Assembly (NCBI RefSeq): GCF_000962805.1
Contig: NZ_JZTW01000017.1
Coordinates: 1-64,000 of the forward strand
DNA: 64,000 nt
Direction of reading: 5' to 3'
Source: Pseudarthrobacter chlorophenolicus
Lineage (GTDB): Bacteria; Actinomycetota; Actinomycetes; Actinomycetales; Micrococcaceae
In this document: positions 51,811 to 60,772 of the stretch, piece after piece
Position numbering within the stretch: position 1 is the stretch's first letter
Layout: every line of letters starts with the position of its first letter
Program-made: the position numbers and the translations under genes
Notes under the pieces: model-generated
What the model was told of the DNA's origin: nothing
Database searches by the model: none
Seen by the model: only the letters and a program-made list of their open reading frames with translations

Positions 51811-52059
51811 ATGACGCTGTATCAGCCGGAACCGGTCGAAATCTCCACCCGCATGCGGCCCGGCGAATGGACCGAAGCCAGCCTGGAGGAACTCGTGGCC
51901 GGCTACCGCACCCGGATCGTGGACATGGGCGCCAACCTCGCCGACGTCGTCACGGACGTCGAGAGAAACGATGACGGTTCCGTGAAGGTGGCCGTATCGT
52001 GGGCCAAACCCGCCGACAACGGCACCGAGAAGGACGCGACGGGCGGGCAAACCGTTTAG
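51811..52059 (+). CDS. Small hypothetical protein, 82 residues
   Basis: This acidic soluble protein is of unrecognised family. It begins MTLYQPEPVEISTRMRPGEW and contains LADVVTDVERNDDGSVKVAVSW, shown here in part as DVERNDDGSVKVAVSW, then a polar tail. GGAC lies a few bases before the ATG at 51811. Codon use and GC3 fit a real gene. It overlaps the convergent HAD gene by four bases at the stop. Confidence 0.6.
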   Translation: MTLYQPEPVEISTRMRPGEWTEASLEELVAGYRTRIVDMGANLADVVTDVERNDDGSVKVAVSWAKPADNGTEKDATGGQTV

Positions 52060-52772
52060 CTGCCTCGATTCAGCAGCTTTCCGATGGCGCTGCCGGCCAG
52101 GTTACGCAACAGGTCGGCAGGGCTGTCGTAGACGTCCACCGCGCCGGCTTCCCGCAGCACGTCGGCGCTGATTCCGCCGCACGTAACACCCACCGCGGGG
52201 ATGCCGAGCGCTGCCGCGGCCTTCATGTCCCAGACTGCGTCACCAACAAAGACAGCATCGGCCGGCTCCACGTCGATTGCCTCCAGGGCAGCAGCCAGGA
52301 TATCCGGGGCCGGCTTGCTTTCCTCTGCGTCCTTTGAGCTCGTGGCGGCATCGATGAACGCGTCTGCGTCAAGGATTCCCTTCATGATCTGCAGGTCCTT
52401 TTCCCGGGCCGAGGAGGCCAAGGCAACGGCGAGGCCACCGGCATGGCACTGGGCCAGCAGGTCCTTCGAGCCGTCAAAAGCGCGCAGGGATGGCCATCGG
52501 GCGGCATACAGGGCGCCGTGGCTGGCCATGATCTCTTCGTCCGCGCTGCGGTCCCGGTCCGAGGGCAACAGGCTGTCCACCAGGCGGTCACCGCCCATGC
52601 CCACAAGGTAGTGGATGGATGCCATGGGAATGTCGTAGCCGTACTGGCGGAACGCACCCCACCAGGCCACGGTGTGGAAATACGAGGAATCGATCAGCGT
52701 TCCGTCAACGTCAAAGAGAACCCCCCGGCGGCGTGTTCCGTTAGACGCCGGCGGCGTGTCCTGCTGGCCCAT
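52056..52772 (-). CDS. HAD-superfamily phosphatase (phosphoglycolate phosphatase-like)
   Basis: The 238-residue hydrolase has VLFDVDGTLIDS (nucleophile Asp ~21), ALASSAREKDLQIM (motif II Ser), the Lys in ESKPAPDIL and the metal-binding VFVGDAVWDMKAAAALG. An alpha-helical cap after motif I marks it as subfamily IA. Small-molecule phosphate esters are the likely substrates. It starts on the last base of the DUF1508 stop (TGATG overlap), so the two are translated together. Confidence 0.88.
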   Translation of the reverse strand: MGQQDTPPASNGTRRRGVLFDVDGTLIDSSYFHTVAWWGAFRQYGYDIPMASIHYLVGMGGDRLVDSLLPSDRDRSADEEIMASHGALYAARWPSLRAFDGSKDLLAQCHAGGLAVALASSAREKDLQIMKGILDADAFIDAATSSKDAEESKPAPDILAAALEAIDVEPADAVFVGDAVWDMKAAAALGIPAVGVTCGGISADVLREAGAVDVYDSPADLLRNLAGSAIGKLLNRGS

Positions 52773-53062
52773 CAGCCCACCGCGGCCCGCCTGGCCTCGG
52801 GGGCCTTCTTCTGCCGGGCAGCTTCTTCCTTGGGGGTAGCCACCGGCCTGACCCGTTCCCTGATCACCGTTCCGGCACCGTCCAGGCTTTTATCCCGAAT
52901 CAGGCCCGTCCCTGCAATTTCACGGGCCATGGCCACTCCGGCCACCGCCGCCCGCTTCGTGGGAAAGGTCACCGAAATTGCCATCAGATGCCCCGCCCCG
53001 TCCATCATCCTGACCCTGTAGCCACCGTCAGGGGCATCAACGAGCTCAAAATACCCGGCCAT
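52772..53062 (-). CDS. DUF1508 (YegP-like) small protein
   Basis: The 96-residue protein starts MAGYFELVDAPDGGYRVRMM and has the YegP-type fold elements VTFPTKRAAVAGVAMAREIAG followed by a basic, disordered-looking tail rich in Ala, Lys and Arg. YegP proteins have no known function. The ATG at 53062 has a strong GGAGGAGGAG stretch eight bases upstream; a longer frame exists but lacks a site. It leads a two-gene group with the HAD phosphatase. A TAAGT-CT-ACTTA dyad lies upstream at 53126-53137. Confidence 0.72.
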   Translation of the reverse strand: MAGYFELVDAPDGGYRVRMMDGAGHLMAISVTFPTKRAAVAGVAMAREIAGTGLIRDKSLDGAGTVIRERVRPVATPKEEAARQKKAPEARRAAVG

Positions 53063-53180
53063 GCGAATCACTCCTCCTCCGTCAGTCACGGCATTGTGCT
53101 TGTGGAGCACTCCATGAGGTGTTAGTAAGTCTACTTATCTATTCTGCGAAGGGAAAGTTCAGCCCCTTGCCGGCACCGCC

Positions 53181-54989
53181 TCAGCGCCGGTCCGCCGACT
53201 CCGGCGGAATAGGGGTGTCACTCCGCCGAACCGTATCCTGATGCAACTCCAAAGCGCTAGTCACAAGGGCAAAGTGGCTGAACGCCTGCGGGGTGTTGCC
53301 CAGCTGCCGGCCGGCACGGACTGCCCACTCCTCGCTGAGGAGCCCCACATCATTGCGCAGCTCCAGCAGCCGCTCGAAGAGTTCCCGCGATTCCTCATGC
53401 CGTCCTGCACCGAGCAGCGCCTCCACCAGCCAGAACGAGCAGGCGAGGAAGACGCCCTCGCTCCCCGGCAGGCCGTCGTCGCTCTTCTCCGGGCGGTAGC
53501 GCAGCACGAACCCGTCCTCGGTCAGCTCGCGCTGGATCGCCTCGATCGTCCCGATGACGCGGGGATCGTCCGGCGGCAGGAAACCCACGCGGGGAATCAG
53601 CAACAGGCTGGCATCCAGCTCCGGGCTGCCGTAGGACTGTACGAAAGTGTTGCGTTCGGCGTCGAACCCATTGGCCATCACGTCCCGGTGGATGGTGTCC
53701 CGCAGCGACTCCCACCGTTCCACCGGCCCCGGCAGCCCGGACTCCCTGACGCCTTTCACCATCCGGTCGGCGGCCACCCACGCCATCACTTTCGAGTGGG
53801 TGAAGTGCCGGCGGGGACCTCGCATTTCCCACAGCCCATTGTCCGGCTGGTCCCAGATGGTTTCCAGGTGCGTCATCAGGGCGCACTGCAGGTCCCACGA
53901 ATCGTCCGGATGCTTCAGCAGGGAATTGCGGGTCAGCGCCAGGCAGTCCAGCACCTCGCCCCACACGTCCAGCTGGAGCTGCTCGGCTGCAGCGTTGCCG
54001 ATCCGCACGGGCGCCGAGTTCTCGTACCCCCTGAGCCAGGGCAGCTCCAGCTCGGGCAGGCGCCGCTCGCCGTGGATGCCGTACATGATCTGCAGGTCCG
54101 CGGGGTCCCCGGCCACCGCACGCAGCAGCCACTCGCGCCAAGCCGCCGCTTCGGCGGTGTAGCCGGCGGCCAGGAGTGCCTGAAGCGTCATGGTGGCGTC
54201 CCGCAACCAGCAGTACCTGTAGTCCCAGTTGCGCGGGCCACCCGGCTGTTCGGGCAGGGAGGTAGTCACGGCAGCCACGATGCCGCCGGTTGGCGCGTAG
54301 GTCAGGGCCTTGAGGGTCACCAGCGAGCGCACCACGGCGTCCTGGTACTCCCCCTGCACCGTGCACTGGGTGGTCCAGCCGCGCCAGAACGCGAAGGTGC
54401 TGTCCAGGACCTTTTCAGCATCCACCGAGTGCGGACGGCCCACGTGGCTCGGAGCCCACGTGAGGACGAACGGGACGCGCTCCCCGGCACTGACGGTGAA
54501 GTCGCCCACGGTATGCATGTTCTCGCCGTGCACCTCCGCCGGCGTCACGAAGTAGGCAGCGTCCGGCCCGGCGATGGCGTGGAGGCCGTGCTTGTCCCGG
54601 CGTACCCACGGAACGATGTGGCCGTAGTCGAAGCGCAGGACCAGCTCGCAGTGCATCTTCACGGTTCCGCTGACGCCCTCGACGATCCGCACGATGTCCG
54701 CCACGGAGTCTCGCGGCGGCATGAAGTCGATGACGCGCACTGTTCCTTCAGGGGTGTCCCATTCGGTTTCCAGGATCAGGCTGCCGTCCCGGTATCCCCG
54801 CCGGGTGCACGGCCCGCCGCTTTCGGGTGCCAGCAGCCAGCGGCCGGCATCGGGTGTGTCCAGCAGCGCACTGAAGCAGGCTGGAGAGTCAAACCTGGGA
54901 AGGCAAAGCCAGTCGATGGAACCTTCTTTGCTGATGAGCGCCCCGGTTTGAAGGTCGCCTACCACCGCATAATCTTCGATTCGCGCCAT
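53181..54989 (-). CDS. Glycoside hydrolase family 15 protein (trehalase/glucoamylase-like)
   Basis: The 602-residue cytosolic enzyme opens MARIEDYAVVGDLQTGALIS and has a beta-sandwich N-terminal domain. SIDWLCLPRFDSPACFSALL, RNWDYRYCWLRDATMTLQAL (~253), the catalytic-acid region near LACSFWLVEALLGAG and GLLSEEW (general base) then GNTPQAFSHFALV follow. In mycobacteria this GH15 group includes trehalases, so trehalose breakdown is plausible; glucoamylase activity is the alternative. The ATG at 54989 is chosen over a frame 30 codons longer that lacks family residues. It is divergent from the DUF72 gene. Confidence 0.88.
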   Translation of the reverse strand: MARIEDYAVVGDLQTGALISKEGSIDWLCLPRFDSPACFSALLDTPDAGRWLLAPESGGPCTRRGYRDGSLILETEWDTPEGTVRVIDFMPPRDSVADIVRIVEGVSGTVKMHCELVLRFDYGHIVPWVRRDKHGLHAIAGPDAAYFVTPAEVHGENMHTVGDFTVSAGERVPFVLTWAPSHVGRPHSVDAEKVLDSTFAFWRGWTTQCTVQGEYQDAVVRSLVTLKALTYAPTGGIVAAVTTSLPEQPGGPRNWDYRYCWLRDATMTLQALLAAGYTAEAAAWREWLLRAVAGDPADLQIMYGIHGERRLPELELPWLRGYENSAPVRIGNAAAEQLQLDVWGEVLDCLALTRNSLLKHPDDSWDLQCALMTHLETIWDQPDNGLWEMRGPRRHFTHSKVMAWVAADRMVKGVRESGLPGPVERWESLRDTIHRDVMANGFDAERNTFVQSYGSPELDASLLLIPRVGFLPPDDPRVIGTIEAIQRELTEDGFVLRYRPEKSDDGLPGSEGVFLACSFWLVEALLGAGRHEESRELFERLLELRNDVGLLSEEWAVRAGRQLGNTPQAFSHFALVTSALELHQDTVRRSDTPIPPESADRR

Positions 54990-55059
54990 GACCTTACCCT
55001 GCCACAAACGTGCTTCCCGCTCCGGGTAAATCGCAGAAGACCCGGTGTAGCCTGCAGGG

Positions 55060-55788
55060 GTGGCAGTCCATATCGGCACATCAGGCTGGAGCTATGACCA
55101 CTGGGCAAACGTCTTGTACCCGCCCGGCCTGCCAGCGAAGGAACGGCTGGCCCACTACGTTTCACAGTTCAACACCGTGGAGCTGAATGCCAGCTTCTAC
55201 CGCTGGCCCCGGGACTCCACGTTTGCGGGCTGGAACCGCCGGCTGCCCCCGGGCTTCAGCATGTCCGTCAAGGCTCCGCGTGGCCTGACGCACGCGCGGA
55301 AGCTGTACCAGCCCGAGGTCTGGGTGGACCGGATTGCCCGCTGCTGGCACGAGCTGGGGGACAAGCGGGCGGTACTCCTGGTGCAGCTGCCCCCTCAGTT
55401 GGAACGGGACGATGCCCGGCTGGACTACTTCCTGGCCGCCATGCCGGACTGGATCCGCGTCACGGTGGAATTCCGGCACCCCACCTGGAACTGCCAGGAA
55501 GTCCTGGCCATCCTGGAACGGCACGGCGCCGCCTACTGCATCATGAGCGGAGCCAATCTGCCGTGCCTGCTGCAGACCACTGCCCCGTTCACCTACATCA
55601 GGCTGCACGGGCCAGACCACCAGCACCTCTACGCCGGCTCCTATTCCGACGACGACCTGCACTGGTGGGCGGACAGGATCCGCGGCTGGGCAGCCAACGG
55701 GCTGGACGTGCACGCCTATTTCAATAACGACGGCGGCGGGCACGCGGTGCGCAACGCCCGGACCCTGCGCGCCATCCTGGGCGCCTGA
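55060..55788 (+). CDS. DUF72 family protein
   Basis: This 242-residue TIM-barrel-like protein is of unknown function. The family pattern is clear: VHIGTSGWSYDHWANVLYPP, FNTVELNASFYRWP, FSMSVKAPRGLTHARKL, VEFRHPTW, YIRLHG and VHAYFNNDGGGHAVRNARTL. Start is a GTG at 55060. It is divergent from the GH15 gene and precedes the App1-type phosphatase by 67 bases. No catalytic residues are established for the family. Confidence 0.86.
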   Translation: MAVHIGTSGWSYDHWANVLYPPGLPAKERLAHYVSQFNTVELNASFYRWPRDSTFAGWNRRLPPGFSMSVKAPRGLTHARKLYQPEVWVDRIARCWHELGDKRAVLLVQLPPQLERDDARLDYFLAAMPDWIRVTVEFRHPTWNCQEVLAILERHGAAYCIMSGANLPCLLQTTAPFTYIRLHGPDHQHLYAGSYSDDDLHWWADRIRGWAANGLDVHAYFNNDGGGHAVRNARTLRAILGA

Positions 55789-55855
55789 CGTCACACTGTG
55801 CCGCCGGCTCCCGCAGGCTGCCGCACGGGCCGCTGCCCTGTGGCAGAGTGGAACC

Positions 55856-56974
55856 ATGGACCCGGCGCCGCAGAACCCGACCCAGCCCGCAACCCAGCAC
55901 GCTTCCGGGCAGCCGGGGCAGATTCCGGAGCGCCGGCCCGAGCTCAACGGAAACCAGGCCTTCCGCCTGGCCCACCGCATCTCTGACGGGTTCAACAGCT
56001 TCCGGATCCGGCTCGCCAGGCGTTGGGACTTCGTGCCCCGGACCATCGCCTACCAGGGGTACGGTTCCACCAGCCGCGTCCGGATCCTGGGCCGGGTGCT
56101 GATGACGCAGAAGCCGCTTCCCGGCAGCAAGGCCGAGCAGGAGGCCAAGAACGCTACCCAGAACGTCCGCGGCTGGCGCGCCTTTACCGGCGTGCCGCTG
56201 CAGTTCACCGACGTCGAAATCACCATCGGAGATGTTGTCGCCCGCGTACAGGCGGACCGCGGCGGCCTGGTGGACACCGAGGTGGACGTCCAGTTGTCGC
56301 CCGGCTGGCACACTGCGACACTGCAGGCCGAGGGTACCGAGCCGGCAGAAGCCCTGATCCACGTCATCGCCCCTGATGTGAAGTTCGGCATCGTGTCCGA
56401 TATTGATGACACGGTGATGGTGACCGCACTGCCCCGTCCGTTCCTTGCCCTGTGGAACACTTTTGTCCTCAGCGAGCGGGCCCGCATGGCAACACCGGGG
56501 ATGGCCGTGCTGCTGGACCGGCTGACCATCGAACACCCCGATGCCCCCGTCATTTATCTCTCCACCGGGCCGTGGAACGCTGCGCCTACCCTGGCCAGGT
56601 TCCTGGGCCGCAACATGTACCCGTCCGGCCCGCTGCTGCTGACGGACTGGGGCCTGACGCAGGACCGCTGGTTCCGCAGCGGACAGGACCACAAGCACCG
56701 CAACCTGGAACGGCTCAGCAAGGAGTTCCCGGACATGCGCTGGCTCCTCATTGGCGACAACGGCCAGCACGACGAAGCCATCTACTCCGGCTTCGCAGCC
56801 GAGAACCCGGACAAGGTGGCCGCCATCGCCATCCGCCAACTGTCCGTCAGCGAGTCGGTATTCGCCGGCGGCCACTCCGAAGACGGGGACCACACCGCGT
56901 CCAAGGTGCCATGGATCTACTCCCCCGATGGCGCAGGCATGGCCAAGCAGCTTGGCATGCTGGACCTGCTCTAG
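55856..56974 (+). CDS. App1-type (DUF2183) phosphatase
   Basis: The 372-residue protein has a polar Gln/Pro-rich start, a beta-rich middle, and a HAD-like catalytic domain with GIVSDIDDTVMVTALP (nucleophile Asp ~181), IYLSTGPWNAAP (motif II) and LIGDNGQHD. This is the App1 phosphatidate-phosphatase arrangement, known from yeast App1. Bacterial members are widespread and uncharacterised; a lipid phosphate substrate is inference. Start is the ATG at 55856. The convergent GH1 gene ends 27 bases beyond it. Confidence 0.85.
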   Translation: MDPAPQNPTQPATQHASGQPGQIPERRPELNGNQAFRLAHRISDGFNSFRIRLARRWDFVPRTIAYQGYGSTSRVRILGRVLMTQKPLPGSKAEQEAKNATQNVRGWRAFTGVPLQFTDVEITIGDVVARVQADRGGLVDTEVDVQLSPGWHTATLQAEGTEPAEALIHVIAPDVKFGIVSDIDDTVMVTALPRPFLALWNTFVLSERARMATPGMAVLLDRLTIEHPDAPVIYLSTGPWNAAPTLARFLGRNMYPSGPLLLTDWGLTQDRWFRSGQDHKHRNLERLSKEFPDMRWLLIGDNGQHDEAIYSGFAAENPDKVAAIAIRQLSVSESVFAGGHSEDGDHTASKVPWIYSPDGAGMAKQLGMLDLL

Positions 56975-57001
56975 GATCCCGCTCCGCCTGAAACGCCTGG
57001 C

Positions 57002-58504
57002 CTATGCGGCGTCCTCCGGGATGACTGCCTGGGCGATCGCCGCACCGGCAGCCTGGAACAGGTCGCGCTCTTCGATGAGTTCCTGCAGCCAGAAGTAGGA
57101 TGCCTTGGGCGTGCGCTCAAGGGTCTCGAAGTCCACGTGCAACAGCCCAAACGGCTGGTTGAAGCCTGCTGACCATTCAAAATTGTCCAGCAATGACCAG
57201 ACGTAATAGCCACGCAGGTCCACGGACTCCGCTTCGCCGCCGGGTGCGGTTGCACGCAGCGCCGTCTCAAGATGGTCCGAGAGGTACTTCAGGCGCCGCT
57301 CGTCCGGGATGAACCGGGTGTTGGTGGATTTGTCCCGGACGATGATGTCCTCGAAGCTGGCGCCGCCCTCGGTGAGGATGACGGGCGGGAGGTTGGGGTA
57401 CCGCTCGGCCATCTCCTTCAGGGCCACCCCGATGTACTCGGGCTTCACCGGCCAGCCATAGGACGTGATGTCCGCCTCGGGCCAGGTTTCCACGTGGAAC
57501 GGCGCGCCGCCGTTGCCGGCCGCGCTCAGGTCGCTGCCCATGGCTTCGGCCATGCTGGCCGGAACTGCCCCGCCGCCGGGGCCCACGGCCACCTTGGTGG
57601 GCATGTAGTAGTTGAGCCCGTAGAAATCCAGCGGCTGGGAGATCAGCTGCATGTCCTCTTCCGGATGTTCGAACGAGGAGAAGAACTTCGCTGCCCTGAC
57701 GAGGTCCGGATACTTTCCGGTGAGGACCGGATCCGCGTACAGCCGGTTCTGGGCGAGGTCCATGAGGCCGGCGCTGATCTTGTCCAGCGGGTTGATGGAA
57801 TTGGGGACCATGGGTGAATACACGTTGGTCATCCCGATTTCGCCGGGGACCTTGGCAGCGCGCAGTGCCTGGACGGCGAGTCCGTGGCCCAGCAGCTGGT
57901 GGTGCACCGTGGGGAAGGCGCCCAGCATCAGCTCCTTGCCCGGGGAGTGCAAGCCCAGCGTGTAACCGTTGGTGGTGACGGTGGCCGGTTCGTTGATGGT
58001 GACCCACCGGGCAACCCGGTCCCCGAACTTCTCCGCGAGGATGGTGGCATACTCCCCCAGCCGGTAGGCGGTGTCACGGTTCATCCAGCCGTCTGCCTCG
58101 TCCAGGGCCAGCGGCGTGTCCCAGTGGTAGATGGTGGCCATTGGGGAGATCCCGTTGGCCAGCAGCTCGTCGAGGAGCCTGTCGTAGAAAGCCAGGCCGG
58201 CGCTGTTGGCGGGTCCGCGGCCGGTGGGCTGGATCCTGGGCCAGGCGAAGGAGAACCGGTACGAGTCCACTCCCAGTTGCTTCATGAGGGCAACGTCCTG
58301 AGGCATCCGGTGGTAGTGGTCCGTGGCCACCGCGGGGCTGTGGTCCTCCACGATCGTGCCAGGCTGGGCGGCAAAGACGTCCCAGCCTGCGGGACCGCGG
58401 CCGTCCTCGTCCAGGGCCCCCTCGATCTGGATGGCTGCGGTGGCGACGCCGAGCGTGAACCCCGGGGGAATGATTGCTGCGAGGTCCTTGGCGGAGATGT
58501 GCAT
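57002..58504 (-). CDS. GH1 beta-glucosidase
   Basis: The 500-residue TIM-barrel glycosidase begins with FTLGVATAAIQIEGALDEDG, the GH1 N-terminal signature. Acid/base Glu lies in VTINEPATV (~169) and the nucleophile in ILTEGGASFED (~377), where the usual TENG is TEGG. LDFYGLNYY, WSLLDNFEWSAGFNQPFGL and the final RTPKASYFWLQELI are canonical. It has no signal peptide, so it splits imported beta-glucosides or cello-oligosaccharides in the cytosol. No sugar transporter adjoins it. The Asn-to-Gly change next to the nucleophile is unusual but does not remove a catalytic group. Confidence 0.93.
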   Translation of the reverse strand: MHISAKDLAAIIPPGFTLGVATAAIQIEGALDEDGRGPAGWDVFAAQPGTIVEDHSPAVATDHYHRMPQDVALMKQLGVDSYRFSFAWPRIQPTGRGPANSAGLAFYDRLLDELLANGISPMATIYHWDTPLALDEADGWMNRDTAYRLGEYATILAEKFGDRVARWVTINEPATVTTNGYTLGLHSPGKELMLGAFPTVHHQLLGHGLAVQALRAAKVPGEIGMTNVYSPMVPNSINPLDKISAGLMDLAQNRLYADPVLTGKYPDLVRAAKFFSSFEHPEEDMQLISQPLDFYGLNYYMPTKVAVGPGGGAVPASMAEAMGSDLSAAGNGGAPFHVETWPEADITSYGWPVKPEYIGVALKEMAERYPNLPPVILTEGGASFEDIIVRDKSTNTRFIPDERRLKYLSDHLETALRATAPGGEAESVDLRGYYVWSLLDNFEWSAGFNQPFGLLHVDFETLERTPKASYFWLQELIEERDLFQAAGAAIAQAVIPEDAA

Positions 58505-58614
58505 CTGGCGGCCCTATGTGGTGATCGGCGGATAAGTACGTCTCAGGATGGCACAGCAAAGGCCCCCTGACGAGCAACTGCTGCGGCACCCGTCAGCGAG
58601 CCTGCCGGGGACGG

Positions 58615-58992
58615 CTACTGGGAGCCAAAGAGGAACTCCTTGGCATGGGCCACGGCCTTCCGGAACGCATCATTGCGCAGGGTGACCAGGTGTTCCGGTT
58701 CGCCGTCGGCAGGTTCAAGGTAGGCGGTGTAACCGGGCCTGAGGACCCAGATGTCACCCGCAGGCGGCAGGTAGAAAACGCCGAAGGACCGCTGCTGCCT
58801 TTCATCCAGGGTCCACACCGGCACCACCGCAAGGGCTGCGCCGGTTGACGGGTTGATCCACTGCGCCCGCGGTACCGGCTCCTCGTGGGCTTCAGGATCC
58901 AGGAAGGGCGCCGTTCCCTTGCCCCACCGCTGTTCAAAGCGCTCATGGAACGCCGGAATCAGGTGTGAATCGTAACGCCGCCACTCGCTCAT
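58615..58992 (-). CDS. Hypothetical protein, 125 residues
   Basis: This soluble protein is of unrecognised family. It starts MSEWRRYDSHLIPAFHERFE, contains WINPSTGAALAVVPVWTLDE, FGVFYLPPAGDIWVLRPGY and ends FRKAVAHAKEFLFGSQ. The balanced, folded-looking composition and a frame typical of the neighbourhood support a real gene. It could be a cytosolic enzyme accessory; nothing allows a function. It lies on the same strand as the J-domain gene, 57 bases downstream of it. Confidence 0.65.
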   Translation of the reverse strand: MSEWRRYDSHLIPAFHERFEQRWGKGTAPFLDPEAHEEPVPRAQWINPSTGAALAVVPVWTLDERQQRSFGVFYLPPAGDIWVLRPGYTAYLEPADGEPEHLVTLRNDAFRKAVAHAKEFLFGSQ

Positions 58993-59049
58993 GCGGCTCT
59001 CTCCCTCCTCGTCGTGTTTTGTGCTTCAGGTACTCCCCACCGCCTGGTG

Positions 59050-59406
59050 TCAGGCCCAGGGCCCGCTTTCCCAGCGCACGGGGGTGACCCGGATGATGTC
59101 TCCGGCGACTCCGCCGTTGCCGGGTACTTTCCGGACAGCGACGGGCCAGGCCGGGGCTGGGGACTGGCCTGCTGATAGAGCCCGCCGCCGGTCATAGGCC
59201 GCCCGCCGGGACGGGTCGCGCAGCACCGCATACGCGTCCATAATCCGGAGCAGCTCGTCGTCTGGCCCGCCGTGCCCGGAAGCCGCCGGGCCGACGTCAG
59301 GATGGTGGGCCCGCATGAGGCCGCGGTAGGCCCGCGCAATGTCGGGACGGCCGGCGTCGGGCGGCACGTTCAGGATGGCGTAGTAGTCGGGAGGACCGGC
59401 CGTCAT
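59050..59406 (-). CDS. Orphan J-domain protein
   Basis: The 118-residue protein has a complete J-domain (residues ~6-72): DYYAILNVPPDAG, then ARAYRGLMRAHHPDVGP with the HPD tripeptide that stimulates Hsp70, then AYAVLRDPSRRAAYDRRRA. It lacks the Gly/Phe-rich, zinc-finger and substrate-binding parts of DnaJ, so it can trigger DnaK but not hold clients by a known domain. The tail (VRKVPGNGGVAGDIIRVTPV) is of unknown role. It is divergent from an HspR-like regulator across 144 bases, which suggests joint control. No dnaK or grpE is nearby. Confidence 0.87.
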   Translation of the reverse strand: MTAGPPDYYAILNVPPDAGRPDIARAYRGLMRAHHPDVGPAASGHGGPDDELLRIMDAYAVLRDPSRRAAYDRRRALSAGQSPAPAWPVAVRKVPGNGGVAGDIIRVTPVRWESGPWA

Positions 59407-59550
59407 CGCACACTCCTTGCAGCTTGTCGGTGCGGGTCAGGTGTTCGAGTCTTAATTCTTACGGCGCATCTTCTATGGTGGCTGATATAGATTTTTTATA
59501 GCACCCGTGAAAAACTGAGGCAAGACCGCACCGAGCACCTGGAGGAGCCC

Positions 59551-59868
59551 ATGGCAAAACCGCAGGTCCCGGCTACACCGCGGCCCGGATCCACTGCGGT
59601 TTACGCCATTTCGGTAGCGGCCCGGTTGACCGGGACGGGCCAGCAGAACATCCGCCTTTATGAGACCAAGGGCCTGTTAACGCCGGCCCGGACCTCCGGC
59701 GGGACGCGGCAGTACAGCGAGGATGACATCGCGGTGCTGCTGCGGATTGGCGAGTTGCTGGAACAGGGCCTGAACCTTGCCGGGGTGGCTATGGTGTTGG
59801 AACTTGAAGCCGCGAACCTGAAGCTGCACAGCGCCCTGAAGCGCGCCCGGCAGCGGCCGTCGGGCTGA
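59551..59868 (+). CDS. HspR-like MerR-family regulator
   Basis: The 105-residue winged-helix protein has YAISVAARLTGTGQQNIRLYE, shown here as ISVAARLTGTGQQNIRLYE, followed by LTPARTSGGTRQYSEDDIAVLLRI and NLAGVAMVLELE. It closely parallels HspR (YxISVAA...LRTYD...RTSGG...NLAGI). HspR represses the dnaK operon and senses chaperone supply. The ATG at 59551 has GGAGGA upstream. It faces the orphan J-domain gene; the gap is AT-rich in its middle (59478-59510) and contains TATA-like stretches, but a canonical HAIR box was not found by eye. Confidence 0.82.
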   Translation: MAKPQVPATPRPGSTAVYAISVAARLTGTGQQNIRLYETKGLLTPARTSGGTRQYSEDDIAVLLRIGELLEQGLNLAGVAMVLELEAANLKLHSALKRARQRPSG

Positions 59869-59874
59869 CCAGCC

Positions 59875-60699
59875 TCAGTCGCGCGGGGTTTCCGCCTTAG
59901 ACAGTTCCCCCGTGACCCGTTCGCCCGGGACCCTCGCTGTCCGCCAGGTATCCAGGGCGATCACGCCGGCCAGGATCACCAGCGAAAGCGAAAACGAGGC
60001 GAGGGTGTCGGTCAGCCAGTGGTAGCCCAGGTACAGCCTGCTCACCGACGCCAGAACGATTCCTACGCCGGCGCCAACGAACCCCAGCACGGCGGACCGG
60101 GTGTTCCTGCGGCGCGAAAAGATGAGGAAGGTGCCCACCAGCAGGAAGTCGCAGGCGCCCAGCACGTGGCCGGACGGGAAGGAAAAGGTGTGGTCGATGC
60201 CGAAGAGCATCTGGTCCACGGGCGGGCGGGACCGCTGGACGATGCGGAGGATGACCTGCGAGATGATGACGCCGCTGAGCATGGCCGACGCCAGGAGGAT
60301 GGGGCGCCAGGCGTGCTTCGCCGCGAATCCCCACACCACGATGACCACCAGGACGATGATGGGCAGGGCGATGGGGCCGAAAACCACGGCGAGGAAGATC
60401 ATGACGGCGGTGAGGGCGCCGGAGCGCTCCGTCAGCAGCCAGTCGCGGACCGGTTCGTCTGCCGCGGACAGGCCGTCCGCCTGCAACACGCTGATCAGCG
60501 TGGCGATGAACAATGCCAGGCCAACCACAGCCAGGATGACCGCTGCGCGGTAGAGGCCCCGCCGGTCCGCCGGTTCCAAAAAGCGTTCCTCCACCACGAA
60601 CTTGTCGTGGAAAGTCCGCCAGCGTCCGTTGTTCCTGCCGGCCGCCGTGCGGGACGTTCCGGAGCCTGCTGTTTCGTGCTGTGCCACCCTGGTGTCCAT
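59875..60699 (-). CDS. PAP2-family membrane phosphatase
   Basis: The 274-residue protein has about six hydrophobic helices and the PAP2 phosphatase signature: an RSRPP block (part of K/R-x6-RP), FSFPSGH (with catalytic His) and SRLYLGYHWLTD (SR-x5-H-x3-D). These place the active site at the outer membrane face. Likely substrates are lipid phosphates such as undecaprenyl pyrophosphate or phosphatidate. I start at the ATG at 60699; a longer frame to 60831 adds 44 low-complexity residues without a ribosome site. It converges on the HspR-like gene, 6 bases apart. Confidence 0.86.
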   Translation of the reverse strand: MDTRVAQHETAGSGTSRTAAGRNNGRWRTFHDKFVVEERFLEPADRRGLYRAAVILAVVGLALFIATLISVLQADGLSAADEPVRDWLLTERSGALTAVMIFLAVVFGPIALPIIVLVVIVVWGFAAKHAWRPILLASAMLSGVIISQVILRIVQRSRPPVDQMLFGIDHTFSFPSGHVLGACDFLLVGTFLIFSRRRNTRSAVLGFVGAGVGIVLASVSRLYLGYHWLTDTLASFSLSLVILAGVIALDTWRTARVPGERVTGELSKAETPRD

Positions 60700-60772
60700 C
60701 CTTGCCGCGTGGGCAGTGCCCAGTGAGTATTCATCCAGCGCATCTTCGACCGGAAGATTGCTTAGGTGAAGA

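Noticed and set aside
59407..59550. HAIR box (CTTGAG-N9-CTCAAG type) for the HspR-like protein
   Set aside because: No matching inverted repeat was found by eye; only TATA-rich stretches and weak dyads are present.
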